Shown: positions 1-10,937 of the stretch, piece by piece
How the letters are laid out: each line of letters opens with the position of its first letter
How positions within the stretch are numbered: the first letter of the stretch is position 1
Source of the DNA: Gordionus sp. m RMFG-2023
Lineage: Eukaryota > Nematomorpha > Gordioida > Chordodea > Parachordodidae
Reading direction: 5' to 3'
Assembly (NCBI RefSeq): GCF_954871325.1
Contig: NC_088779.1
Coordinates: 9,302,846 to 9,366,845, forward strand
Length of the DNA: 64,000 nt
Made by a program: the position numbers and the translations under genes
Notes under the pieces: model-generated
Database searches by the model: none
Seen by the model: only the letters and a program-made list of their open reading frames with translations
What the model was told of the DNA's origin: nothing

Positions 1-240
1 TTTAATTTTGTAACTTTACTTTTTATTTTTCGTAACCTTACTTTTTATTTTTTGTAATCTTACTTTTTGTTTTTTTGTTTAATCATATATACTCTAATTT
101 TATATAGTATATATACGATGTGTAAAAAGGGAAAAAGTAATAATAATAAAATATATTTTTACATACTTGCACGTTTATCATGATTCTCTTCATAGGGCTC
201 CATGTTAGGCATAAAAAACTCGCCTTATGGAAATTTTTTT
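1..240 (-). repeat. Copy of the SINE-like repeat, cut by the window edge
   Basis: Shares TAAAAATATATTTTATTATT and the GTAAGGTTAC-type tail words with 31570-31790. The B-box-like region is decayed. Confidence 0.4.
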
Positions 241-1872
241 TTTGGAAATATGATTAATAAAAAAAATTTAAAATTTCTATATAAAAAGAATACGGGGAAC
301 TGAAGATGTTCTATTTGAATTTGTTAACCTAAAAGACATGATTAATTGCTTTGAGTTGTTAAATGGCAAGCATTACGTATACAATGAATCAGAATTTATT
401 GAATTAAATTGCATATTTATCAAAATATAAATTGTTAAAACATAAAATAATTAATTATTTTTTAATAATTCATATATAAGTGAATCTAGAAAATTAAATA
501 TATATATTAAATAATTTTTATAATAATATATAATAAGATAAAATAATAAAATAAATTTCCGCAAGAGGGAGCTTTTTAGAATAATTGATTTATATATTTT
601 TTTTATATAAAAAAAATAGGGGTTTAATTTACAACAGGATAGAATATTAATATATTTTATAATATAAAATGACATATATTTAAAATTCATTTTGTTCAAA
701 ATAAGGATCTTTTCCATATGTATGAGCATTTATTTATATATTTTTTGTATTTACTATTAATTATATTATTAAATTTTCCTAAATATTTAAAAATCTTTAT
801 ACAATGAAAATTAAGTTAAATCTGATAATTTATTAATATTATTTTTACTATTTTTTAATTTACAGACATAATGTTAATATCTCCGACTTCTTCTTTTCTA
901 TTATTTTTATTCCTAATCTAGAATGATGTGGCTTTGAATCAAAATGCTTTTTAAAATTTTCTAAGTTTCCAATTATCAATAAAGTTATTTTAAGTAAGTA
1001 GACTCATGTAGTTAAAAGATAATTTTTCTTGTATTTATTTTGTAATTTATCAATTTATCTAATCTTCCAAAAATGTAAAAAACTATTACATGAATTTTAA
1101 AGTGTCTTTTTTATTATATAATATAGCTATTTTTGTTATATAAAAAAATAATACAAATTAAATTTAAAAATGCGCCATCTTAAAGAATTATTTTGCTACA
1201 TTATTTTCTTACTATATATTTGTTATTATAAAAAAAATTTAATTTATATAATTAATTTTCTACATTCATTAAAATATAATTTTTAAATAATAGTTATTTT
1301 TAAATTATATCTATCATATTATAATAATAAAGTTAATGTTTTTTTTAAATATAAGCGTTGTTATATTAGTTTAGTGGAGAATTTAATTTTGCATTTTGTT
1401 AATTTTATCAACGAAAGAAGAGATAATTAATATTTATGAGAATTATTGTAAAAGGATCATAAAATTCATTATCGTTTTTATGGATTCAAAAATATTATTA
1501 ATTTTTTTTTATAAAATTTGATGTAATTTTTTTTATACACAGAAATATTAGTTAATGTTTTTCATGGATTTAAATTAAATATATCTTTTTCATGGAATAA
1601 AAATTATGTGATTTTAAAATAAAAAGTTGAAGATATAAAAAATTAAAATTTGAAGATATAAAAATGATCGGAAAATTAAGTATTTTACTTTTAAAATATT
1701 AAAATTAAGATTATACTTTTTTTAGCGAATTGCAAAATAGGTATACTGAGATTCTTTTTTTTTAAAATCAAATTGAAAATCGAGAAGCAAGAATAAATGC
1801 TGATAAATTTTACTTATTATGATAATAATTGATTAACTACTTTGAATATTTAAATTATTTGGTTTAGTTTGG
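241..1872. other. AT-rich non-coding DNA
   Basis: About 80 percent A+T with long T and A runs. I see no gene, repeat unit or RNA in it. Confidence 0.6.
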
Positions 1873-2198
1873 TGTATATGTTAGCGTCAATGTGATTTTT
1901 GAGTCAATGTGATATTTTTTCAACTTTAAATCATTGTTTGAGTGCATAAATTTAAAATACTGATTTTACCGGAAATGTATGTCATGTTTGGAATACCTAC
2001 CCTATAAATTTCAGACAATTTTTTCCATATATTTTTTATATAGATTTAGGTTAACAGTAAAATTGTCTATATTCATAAGATAGGTATTCCAAACATGATA
2101 AAATAATTTTTAAATTAAATAAAACGTGCTCAAAATTATTTAAAGTTGTAAAAATAACACATTCCCGGAAAAAACAAAATGACGCTAACATATATACA
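1873..2198. repeat. Long palindromic MITE
   Basis: TGTATATGTTAGCGTCA at the left is inverted at the right as TGACGCTAACATATATACA, and the inner part is also inverted: CATGTTTGGAATACCTA near 1983 against TAGGTATTCCAAACATG near 2081. The whole unit would fold into one hairpin. Confidence 0.75.
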
Positions 2199-2440
2199 AT
2201 TTCTATAAGATACATTGTAAGCAGATGCAAAATGAATTGTAAATTGGAAAAGATTGGGAATTCTTATTTTTTAAAAAAGACATCTATTAAATGAAAAATT
2301 AATGATCAACTAAAATTTTTAATTATTTAGATAATAATTGAGAGCTACTTTGAACGTTTAAATTGCTATTTGTAATAGATTGCTTTGTTTCAATTTATGT
2401 GTAAGATCATCTAATAACATAATAATTTATAAAATAATTA

Positions 2441-2517
2441 TAATTAGTATACCCTTATTTTTCATAAATAAAATATATATAATTAGTATACCCTTATTTT
2501 TCATAAATAAAATATAT
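2441..2517. repeat. 38-bp tandem duplication
   Basis: TAATTAGTATACCCTTATTT and the following 18 bases occur twice in a row with no mismatch that I can see. Confidence 0.85.
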
Positions 2518-3180
2518 TTTGATTATTTACCATTTTGTTTAATGATATTTATTTAAAACAAGCATTAAAAATTTGTAAGAAAGCTATCTAAATAAAGTAT
2601 TAATGAATGTTTAATTGGGGCTAATTATTCAAAAATTAGGTTCAAAATTAAAAAAATCAGGGCGGAAATTCATTTTTCAAAATTGGCGATAATTTTAAAG
2701 GGAGTGCTTTAGCACCCAAGCACCTAGCTATCAACGCCCGTGACTTGATTGAGATAGCAGCTACTATATTTTGCTAAATAATCAAATCTACTCTCAATGC
2801 TAGTATCTATTGGGCAATTTCTCGTGAATTTTTATGATATACAAATACATCAGAATTTGGATGTCGACCTTGAGTAACTATTTTTCTTAAACCAACATCT
2901 AGTGCGTTAGTGTAAGAAATGGGTGGGTTAAAAGGTTATATAGATATGGATTATTGGTAATTTATTTTAAAAAATAGTTTAATAAAATCTTCAGATTGAA
3001 AATGATAATATGTTGCTTGCTTAGCTATTTTATCTAATTGGGAAAAAAGGATAAGCATATAGTTTTGTCTAGTTATTTAAACCTTATTAGAAAAATTTCA
3101 GAAATATATTCACATTTGACCCCCAATAGGCCGAGGAGCAAAAAAAACAATAGAAAGTAAATAATGATTCGAAATCCTAC

Positions 3181-3227
3181 CTTCCTTCCTTCCTTCCTTC
3201 CTTCCTTCCTTCCTTCCTTCCTTCCTT
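3181..3227. repeat. (CTTC)n microsatellite
   Basis: About 11.5 uninterrupted copies of CTTC. Confidence 0.97.
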
Positions 3228-3239
3228 TACCTTTTATTG

Positions 3240-4490
3240 ATCAGCTCGGCTTGTCCTTGGCTCTATCAATTCGGCTAGTTTTGGCTTGGATGTACTAGCT
3301 TCAACGGTTTAAGTTAATCTCACTCTATCAGCTGGGTTTGATATGTTTAGTTAGACTTTTTTTTTAATTTTGCCTTGGTGGGCATTGATTTTTTTGATCT
3401 TGGTTAGCTTGAATAATCTTGGATTAGTTTACATTGGCTTCTCCTGGAATGATCGGCTCGATTCGATTGTTTGTTAATCGGATTAACGGATTGATTGGTT
3501 TAAGTTGGTTTTGTTAAACGGCTTAATTTTTAAAAACTGCCAACTATCAAAAAAATTTTCGGGGCTTGCATAATATTTTTTGGCTAAAATATTGGGTTAA
3601 CAGTTTTTAAAAATCAAACCGTTTAACAATGTTAATTTGAGCTGATTTGAAATATTTTGAATTAGCTTGATGAGCTAATCTTGCAATATTCGGTTTGGTT
3701 GTCATAGATACAGTAGTGATTAGCTTCGATTAGATTGGTCTAAATTTGCTTGGTTAAATCGGATAGGTTGTCTTATCCTAGTTTGATTGGTTAGGTTTGA
3801 TTTGGATTGATGTGGGTTTTCATGGTTTGAATTTACTTGGTGTGGTTTGGTCAACCTTTTTCAGCTAAGCTCGGATCATTGTGGATTGACTTGATTTCCT
3901 GGCATGTTCGGTTTAGTTCGCTTGGGTTCGGCAAAGACTGGCTTTTGTTTTGACATGATCGACTCAGCATTGATTTCATTGGCTGAATCTGATTCGCATG
4001 GCTTTCCCTGTCCTGGTATGATGTTTAATTTGGTGTGGTCAATTGGTTTGAATTCATTTGTATATAGGATTAGTAGGCTCAATTTGACTAATCATGGGTG
4101 AAACTGCGCAGGTTGATGTGATCATTGGTTGGATTAGCTATTCGTTTGGATTTGCTTGATTTGGTTCGTCCTAAACAATTGGCTCGGTTGGGTTCGGCAA
4201 GAATTGACTTCATATAACTTATTTTAGTTTGATCGGCTTGGCGTAGATTTGCTTGACTTAGTCAGGCCGATTGGCATGATCGGCTTTGTCTTGTTTTATC
4301 GGTTAGGTTTGATTTTAATTGGCATAGGACTTTTTCTTTTGTATTATTGATTTTACTTTAGCAGTTAATTAACTCCGATTGGTACAAGCTGGCTTGATCA
4401 TATCCATTTGATTGGTTTAAATTGACTTCGATCATTTTGAATTCGCTTATTTTGGCTTGAATGTCTCGGTTCGGCTAGGTTTGGGATTAT
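3240..4490. repeat. G/T-rich degenerate satellite-like region
   Basis: For 1.25 kb the plus strand is rich in G and T and poor in A and C runs, built from loosely repeated words such as TTGGTTTGATT, CGGCTTGG and TTCGGCTAG. It resumes at about 4840-4995 after an unrelated insertion. Open frames inside (3876-4101, both strands) follow from the base bias. Purpose unknown. Confidence 0.6.
3513..3627. repeat. Foldback element, 115 bp
   Basis: GTTAAACGGCTTAATTTTTA at 3513 is inverted as TAAAAATCAAACCGTTTAAC ending at 3627, with a short loop. It is embedded in the G/T-rich repeat region. Confidence 0.65.
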
Positions 4491-4835
4491 ATTTACACGT
4501 AGGAGTAACAAGGGAGTCGGGAGGAAAAATGACGCATTCAGTAATTTGCCCGTTATCGTAAATGTCATTTTAAGATAATATAAATACCCCATATACATTC
4601 CCCACCCTCCTCTCTCCCTATAATATATATCATCAAAACAAGAATGCAAAAAAGCTAATAATTTTTTTAAATAACGAAAAAAAACATTTTTATAAAAAAT
4701 TTGAAAACCAAAAATTAATTTTTATAAAAATCTATCATAAGGCCTACAATATGTGGACTTAAAGCCCTTCAATAAAATTTATTTGAAAGCCCATCTAATA
4801 TCCTCCCTCTCTTATTTTATATATCTTGTAATTGT
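4480..4835. repeat. Insertion in the G/T-rich region; copy of a dispersed repeat
   Basis: Breaks the G/T-rich pattern. Its minus strand resembles that of 29700-30060 (shared conceptual words YLKM.F and a P-rich run), and its AT-rich tail with ...CCTACAAT resembles 63390-63500. Likely one old repeat family with C-rich heads. Confidence 0.4.
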
Positions 4836-4999
4836 TTAATTATCTCGGCATGGTTTTGCCTGACTGGATGGTTAATATGGTTTATTGATTGGCTTAGTTT
4901 GACACTTATATTGGTGTGAATTTGAATTGGTTTAATTTGTTCAGGCTCTATCAGCTAGGTTCAGCCAGATTTGGATTGTTGTGGTTTAACAATATCCTT

Positions 5000-6803
5000 A
5001 TTTTAAATGATTTTTAAGATCATCTTCTATTAGCTTAATTAGTCTCCAAATGTTCCCCATAACTTGACTTTACCTATGACAAATATGCTTGTTAAATATA
5101 GTGCAAAAGGAGGTAATCAGAACTTGAATTATAATTTCATAATTTTGAATCAATCATTTCTAATCCTTTACAATTGGAATCATTGTTTTCTTGCATCTAT
5201 ACACTATCTTATATATATAGTTTGATACTCGGTATTCGCATATAGTCCAAAAATAAATTAATTAAATATCTTGGAATAAGAAATACTTAGTTTTGTAAAT
5301 TGAAATCATTCTAATATGTTTATTCATTATTTTTTAATTGAGATGATATAAATAATATGTTTAATTGTCTTACCCTTGCCTTAGATTAGAAACTAATCAG
5401 GTACAAGAGCACTTTCCTTCTACCTTGTTTGATTAGAATGTAATTTCCTTGTATCTTCCTTGTATTTATCAGTTAAAACAGATATCACCTTTGATTTGAA
5501 ATTGATTAAATCATTTTAAAATAAATTTTATCAAAATTTAGGAATATCATTGCAACGATTGTTAAGATAATAATTGAAATAGTTAGTTTAATGCGTATGT
5601 TAAAGTTTATTATTGCATATAATGTATAATAAGCATTATTCAATAACTTAAATAACTATTATTCAACATTTCTATTTTATAAACACCCATTCAAACTTTT
5701 AAATTAGTAAATTTATTTATCATCCAAACGAGATGCTAATTATTGTTTGAAAGATTATGGCTATAGATTCTCAATTCCGAGGTTTTACTAATTTTTTGTT
5801 GAAATATTTATTTGAAATTCGTTTCTATTTTAAATTTTCTTCCGTAAACTAATACATTTCCTCCTAATTTTAACGTAAATTACATAAAAGACTTATTCGG
5901 TAGGGGGGGGGGGGTTATATAATAGTATTTATATTTAATAAGAAAATAAAATCAGTAGTCCTATATTATGTGTTTGAAAATCACTGGTTTATAAAATTCG
6001 GTTATAGATAATGCCCATCAAATTAATATTGATAATTTGGTAACATTTTTTCAATGAAATCAAAATTAACAGCTAGGTTTATTAATGATTTCACGATTTT
6101 GATATGCTCCCCCAAACAATAAGATTTAAATTTATTGAGACTAAAATAATAAGCTTTCAATTCTTTATAAATCTTAAACGAAATTGATAAGTTATTCAGA
6201 ATTATTCCAACCCCAGGGAATATTTTAAAGCTTATGGGGAATAATTAACTATCTCGGAGGATAGTAGAATGTCAGGAGACCATTTATATATTTTGCAATA
6301 AATTATATAACGAATGAGTCTTAGTTTTGTAAAATAAGGAATGCATCGAGTTTAGTTTATGTAAGAAATTCAAAAAGGACTTAGCTCTTTTAAGTATTTA
6401 GTTGTGAGAGTCGCAGCTATTATATGTTTGTTCACACGTAGTACCTATGCCTTAACCATTAAGTTTATTCCCTAGATAACCCAATTCTTTTATATGCTTT
6501 AAAAGAATTATTGCCTTGAAATATTTTATTCTGGTGCATTTATTGGTATTTTTTATTTTAGATCATTTTTAGATTTTGTCCGACCTGCCCTCCTATTTTG
6601 ATGAGTTTAACTATGCTATTGATGAGTTTTTAAGTCTTACCTATAATATCAACGTAGTTTCCTATATACTATTTTAATAATTGCTCTCCCAATACTGATT
6701 AAACACCCTGAGTAAGTTCGGAATTATAACAATTTGGACCGAAGTAAATCAGGGACCTTTAGATATTCACGTAGGAATTAAAAGGTAAAAACAGATTTAT
6801 TTT
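5000..6803. other. 5' flank of the retroelement
   Basis: No gene. If a 5' LTR exists it should end near 6735 (GGAATTATAACA followed by ATTTGGACC), but no copy of this stretch was found downstream of 11275. Confidence 0.4.
5903..5914. repeat. G12 homopolymer
   Basis: Twelve G in AT-rich DNA. Further plus-strand runs of 9-13 G or C occur at 17338, 24660, 29777, 29797, 29868, 30988, 38563, 50395, 54263, 54468 and 61567. Confidence 0.95.
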
Positions 6804-6917
6804 ATGGTATATAAATTATTATTACTTTTATTTATGATAGTAGTAATTTTATATGTATACAATTTTTTTAAATTATTTAAAATTTTATTAATTAAGTGGT
6901 TATTGAGTACTTTATAA
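6804..6917 (+). CDS. Small hydrophobic ORF ahead of gag-like ORF (37 aa)
   Basis: Opens with ATG at 6804 and is almost entirely Leu, Ile, Val, Phe and Tyr with three Lys near the end, so it could span a membrane once or twice. Its stop TAA overlaps the ATG of the next ORF as TAATG. I do not recognise it. In DNA this AT-rich a hydrophobic 37-codon frame can arise by chance; position and the stop-start overlap are the only support. Confidence 0.3.
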   Translation: MVYKLLLLLFMIVVILYVYNFFKLFKILLIKWLLSTL

Positions 6918-7312
6918 TGTATATTACACAGATTAATTTATTAAGTTTAGTTTTTGAATATATAGGTATAATTATAATTTTGTTATTAATTTTAAGTTTC
7001 TCGATAGGATTAATAATAGGTAGAAATACTTCGGTAATAAGATTGGAAAATAAAGATTTAGAAAGAATAAAGAACGCTATAAGAAAAGAAAGTAATATAA
7101 GTCAAATAAATAATGTAGGGACAATTAAATGTTACAGTTGTGGAAAGTTCGGACACATTTCGAGGCAATGTGATTTAACTGGACATTTAAATTGCACGAG
7201 ATGTGGACGGAAAGGCCATTTAGTAACAAATTGTAGAAGTTTTGCAGATAATAGTTTAATATGTTTAAAATGTGGACTAAAAGGACATGTTCAGGAAACA
7301 TGTAACAGATGA
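6917..7312 (+). CDS. Gag-like protein: membrane segment plus three CCHC zinc knuckles (131 aa)
   Basis: Residues about 10-35 form one strongly hydrophobic stretch ending SIGLIIG. After a short charged linker come three perfect C-x2-C-x4-H-x4-C knuckles: CYSCGKFGHISRQC, CTRCGRKGHLVTNC, CLKCGLKGHVQETC. Such knuckles bind RNA in retroelement nucleocapsids. No capsid-like domain precedes them, and the frame is closed upstream by TAA at 6893, so this Gag is far shorter than usual and is predicted to be membrane-anchored. The frame ends at TGA 7310-7312 and the same frame continues open into pol, with CTA directly after the stop. The ATG at 6917 was preferred over an in-frame GTG at 6896. Confidence 0.7.
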   Translation: MYITQINLLSLVFEYIGIIIILLLILSFSIGLIIGRNTSVIRLENKDLERIKNAIRKESNISQINNVGTIKCYSCGKFGHISRQCDLTGHLNCTRCGRKGHLVTNCRSFADNSLICLKCGLKGHVQETCNR

Positions 7313-7315
7313 CTA
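7310..7315 (+). promoter_or_regulatory. Candidate leaky stop codon TGA CTA between gag-like ORF and pol
   Basis: The gag-like and pol frames are the same frame, separated only by this TGA, and the codons from 7313 to 7426 are all sense. UGA followed by CUA is an established readthrough context in alphaviruses and several animal genes. This would make a Gag-Pol fusion at low frequency, as UAG readthrough does in gammaretroviruses. Readthrough itself is inference. Confidence 0.6.
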
Positions 7316-10300
7316 TATAAAAGAGAGAATAAGTATATAAATTATAATAGTAATAGTATATCTGATTTTTATAAATTTAATTGTAAATTAGGAATAAATG
7401 ATAATAATATAAATGATTTAGAATATTTGAATAAATATAAGATAAATGATAAAAAAAATTTCGAAACAGAAAACATATGCAAGATGGAGTTGGAAAATAT
7501 TATAAGGAAAAATAGATGTCCTAGGATTAAAATAAATATAGGTGAAATGGAAATTAGCTTTTTATTAGATACAGGAGCCGAAATTAGTTTAATGAGTGTA
7601 AAAGAATTTAATAAATATTTTTCAAAAGATAGATTCATCACAAAGAAAATAAAGGTGAGACAGATAGATGGGAGCATGATTAAAATTCTTGGTTTTTATA
7701 TAATAAAATTGATAGATATAAAGAAGGAAATAAAGTTATGGATAACGACAATAAATACGGAACCAATTTTAGGTTGGAATGACATTAAGAAGATAGGACC
7801 GGATTATAAGTGGTGGTCTTTATTCGAAAATATACAAGAGAACAACAAAACAACTAAAGAGATAATAAGAAGTGAGGTTAAAGAGAAGACTGAGTTACCT
7901 TGTTTAAGAGTCAATCAAGAGATAGTTCTCGATGAACTTAAAAATCGAACACCAGAATTTTTGATTAAATATAGAAGCAACTTAGAAGAAATTAAGAAAA
8001 CAAGAGATATAAAGACTATAGAGGTAAATTCAGTCGAAATTAAACAAGAAATTAATAATATGGTAGACCAGAATGTTGTTGAAGATATTTTTGACAAAGA
8101 AATAAAGATTATTTTGAATAGGTATAAGGAAGTCTTTAAAGAAGAATTAGGTACTCTGAAAATTTTTGAAGTAGATATACGATTAGAAGAAAATTATAGG
8201 CCTAAGTTTTGCGGCATAAGAAGATTACCGTTTTCTTGGATAGAAGAGATAGATAAAGAATTAGATAAATGGTTAAAAGACGGAATAATAAAACCAATAG
8301 TGCATAGTGAATGGGCAACACCTTTAGTGCCCATAAGAAAACCAGATAACAGTTTAAGATTGTGTATAGACTATAGAGTAACAGTTAATAAGTGCGTAAT
8401 AAATGAAAAGTATCCACTACCTAGAATAGAACAACTGCTAGCGAATTTAAGAGGAGACACCCTGTTTTCAAAGATTGATTTTTCGAATGCGTATTTGCAA
8501 ATTAAGGTGAGTGAAAAGACAAGTAAGATACTAACGATTACAACTCATAGAGGTTTGTTTGCATTCTGTCGATTACCTTTTGGTTTGAAAATATCAGCGC
8601 CAATATTTCAAAGAACGATGACGGCGTTATTTCAAGGAATAAAAGGAATAATGTATTATTTAGATGATGTTTTGATATCTGGTAGAACAGAAGAAGAACA
8701 CAATTCGAGATTAGTTAAAGTGTTAAATATTATAGTAGAAAATGGTTTAAAAGCTAATTTGAAGAAGAGCGTTTTTGGAGTAAAAGAAATAAAGTATTTA
8801 GGACATGAGATTACGCCAATTGGAAAGAATATAGATAAGATCATGAATATGAGAGCCCCGAATAATAAAGCGGAGGTACAAGCGTTTTTAGGAGCAACAA
8901 ATTATTATCATCGGTTTGTTCAAAATTTTGCAGAAATTGCTACACCGTTGTATGATTTATTAAAGAAAAATAAAAAGTTTGAATGGGGAGAAGCACAGGA
9001 GAAAAGTTTCGAAAAGTTGAAAATAAAGATGGTAGAGAAGCCTATTTTAAGTTGTTTTAATGAGAAATTAAATATTATTTTAGCAGTAGATGCTTCTAAT
9101 GAAGGTATAGGAGGAGTTTTGTTGCAGATGATAGATAATGTGGAGAAACCTGTTTTATTTTTATCGAGACGATTTAATAGCACTGAGAAAAATTACTCAA
9201 CGATAGAAAGAGAGGCTCTAGCAGTAAAATTCGGGCTTACGAAATGTAAGGAATATCTGATAGGAAAAAGGTTTTTATTGTATACGGACCATAAACCGTT
9301 GGTAGATTTATTTAAAAAAGAGAATAAGGAACTTATGATTTCACCCCGGTTGCAAAAATGGCTAATTTTAGTTGGTAATTTCGATTTTGAAATAAAATTC
9401 AGAGAAGGTAAACAAAATTGCTTACCGGACATTTTATCAAGATTGTTTAATAAAGACATTGAAGACATAGAACCAGTAATCAATAGTTTAGAATATATAG
9501 AAGAAGAAGAAAATGTAAATTGTAATATTATAAGAGCGGTGAGAATAGATACAAGAGAAAAACCTATAACATTTGATATAGTAGATAAGATATCCCAAAA
9601 AGATGAAGAATTAATAAGAATTAAAGCTTGTTTAAAAGGAGATATAGAATGGAAAAATGAAGATAAAGCGTTTAAAAAAGTTAAGAGTGAATTAAATATA
9701 GAAGACAATTGTTTATTGAGAGGATATAGATTAGTGATACCGAATAAATTAAGAAAGGAAACCTTAGATGTAATACATTCAGGTCATCAAGGCATAGAAA
9801 GAATGAAAAATAAAGCAAGAGAATATATGTGGTGGCCTAAGATGAATAAGGAAATAGAAGAGTTAACAAGGAGCTGTGAAACCTGTAACATGTGGGCTAA
9901 TGTTCCAGCAAAGAATAAGGAAGATAAATGGCCAAAGACAGACATTCCATGCGAAAGAATACACGTAGATTTTTTAGAATATGAGAAGAAAAGATTTTTT
10001 ATCATGGTAGATGCAGGTTCAAAATGGATAGATTGTCAGCAAGTTTCAGGTTTATCAACAAGAGTAGCTTTAGACAAGATAAAGGATTTTGTAGGCAAAT
10101 ATGGTTTAATGAAGACGATAGTATCAGATGGAGGTCCAGCGTTTAAAGGTAGAGCATTTGATAAATTTTGTGATAGGTGGAATATTAGACATTTATTATC
10201 ACCACCTTATTACCCAAGAAGCAATGGACAAGCTGAACGAATGGTAGCTTTAGTAAAGAGTTGGTTGAAAAAGGCAAAATATGGAGAAGGGCAATGGTGG

Positions 10301-10615
10301 TTATCATTGTTAGCATACAACAGTACGGAAACAGCAAAAGGAAAGTCACCAGCGGAAATATTTTTAGGAAGAAAGACGAGATCAGAATTAGATTTTTTAA
10401 AGGAAAAAGTGATAAGGAGAGAACAAGCAGAGAGTGAAAGATTTCCAGTAGGAAGTTTGGTGTGGGTATTGTTGTTTGATGGGCCTATTAAATGGGGGAA
10501 GGGGATAATAAGCAAAAATATAGGAAAGAAAAAAGTAGAAGTAAAGATTGAAGGACAAGAAGGAACCTTTACAAGGCACCTGAAGCAAGTAAGGTGTAGA
10601 AGCTTAAGGCCTTAG
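7313..10615 (+). CDS. Pol polyprotein: aspartic protease, reverse transcriptase, RNase H, integrase
   Basis: Continues in the gag-like frame after the TGA at 7310 and has no ATG near its start, so expression by stop readthrough is likely. Domains in order: protease active site LLDTGAEISL (near 7568); reverse transcriptase with LRLCIDYR, FSKIDFSNAYLQI and the catalytic YLDD at 8657-8668; RNase H with AVDAS (near 9083) and YTDHKPL; integrase zinc-binding H-x3-H...CETC (9776-9890), then the catalytic D, D, E in IHVDF, IVSDGG and SNGQAERM (9962-10240). The C-terminal 80 residues include a basic, chromatin-binding-like tail. All catalytic residues I can check are present. About 1100 aa, normal for the family. 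Confidence 0.92.
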   Translation, partial: LYKRENKYINYNSNSISDFYKFNCKLGINDNNINDLEYLNKYKINDKKNFETENICKMELENIIRKNRCPRIKINIGEMEISFLLDTGAEISLMSVKEFNKYFSKDRFITKKIKVRQIDGSMIKILGFYIIKLIDIKKEIKLWITTINTEPILGWNDIKKIGPDYKWWSLFENIQENNKTTKEIIRSEVKEKTELPCLRVNQEIVLDELKNRTPEFLIKYRSNLEEIKKTRDIKTIEVNSVEIKQEINNMVDQNVVEDIFDKEIKIILNRYKEVFKEELGTLKIFEVDIRLEENYRPKFCGIRRLPFSWIEEIDKELDKWLKDGIIKPIVHSEWATPLVPIRKPDNSLRLCIDYRVTVNKCVINEKYPLPRIEQLLANLRGDTLFSKIDFSNAYLQIKVSEKTSKILTITTHRGLFAFCRLPFGLKISAPIFQRTMTALFQGIKGIMYYLDDVLISGRTEEEHNSRLVKVLNIIVENGLKANLKKSVFGVKEIKYLGHEITPIGKNIDKIMNMRAPNNKAEVQAFLGATNYYHRFVQNFAEIATPLYDLLKKNKKFEWGEAQEKSFEKLKIKMVEKPILSCFNEKLNIILAVDASNEGIGGVLLQMIDNVEKPVLFLSRRFNSTEKNYSTIEREALAVKFGLTKCKEYLIGKRFLLYTDHKPLVDLFKKENKELMISPRLQKWLILVGNFDFEIKFREGKQNCLPDILSRLFNKDIEDIEPVINSLEYIEEEENVNCNIIRAVRIDTREKPITFDIVDKISQKDEELIRIKACLKGDIEWKNEDKAFKKVKSELNIEDNCLLRGYRLVIPNKLRKETLDVIHSGHQGIERMKNKAREYMWWPKMNKEIEELTRSCETCNMWANVPAKNKEDKWPKTDIPCERIHVDFLEYEKKRFFIMVDAGSKWIDCQQVSGLSTRVALDKIKDFVGKYGLMKTIVSDGGPAFKGRAFDKFCDRWNIRHLLSPPYYPRSNGQAERMVALVKSWLKKAKYGEGQWWLSLLAYNSTETAKGKSPAEIFLGRKTRSELDFLKEKVIRREQAESERFPVGSLVWVLLFDGPIKWGKGIISKNIGKKKVEVKIEGQEGTFTRHLKQVRCRSLRP

Positions 10616-10639
10616 AGAGAAATGAGAAATATACGAAGA

Positions 10640-10869
10640 TTTAGAAAGGAATAAATTGATGATAGACATAGTAGGAGAATCATAATTTAGAAAGGAATAA
10701 ATTGATGATAGACATAGTAGGAGAATCATAATTTAGAAAGGAATAAATTGATGATAAACATAGTAGGAGAATCATAATTTGGAAAGGAATAACGTGATGA
10801 TAGACGTAGTAGGAGAATCATACGTTGTAGGAAATAAAAGGGATGTTAGACTTAATTAGGAGAGTTATA
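10640..10869 (+). repeat. 46-bp tandem repeat, about five copies, inside the retroelement
   Basis: Copies begin at 10640, 10686, 10732 and 10778, each starting TTTAGAAAGG or TTTGGAAAGG and ending GGAGAATCATA. A fifth, more diverged copy begins near 10824. The first three are almost identical. It lies between the pol stop and the third ORF; no coding frame runs through it. Confidence 0.9.
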
Positions 10870-10937
10870 TTTTATAAAGAGTTAGAGAAGAAAGTCGAAG
10901 AATATATATATATATGTGTATAAAGTATTTGATTTAG

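Noticed and set aside
2735-2920. Minus-strand stretch reading GLRKIVTQGRHPNSDVFVYH
   Set aside because: Protein-like for about 34 codons, but stops follow and no splice partner or family could be supported.
10210-10588. Minus-strand ORFs opposite pol
   Set aside because: Antisense shadows of the integrase region.
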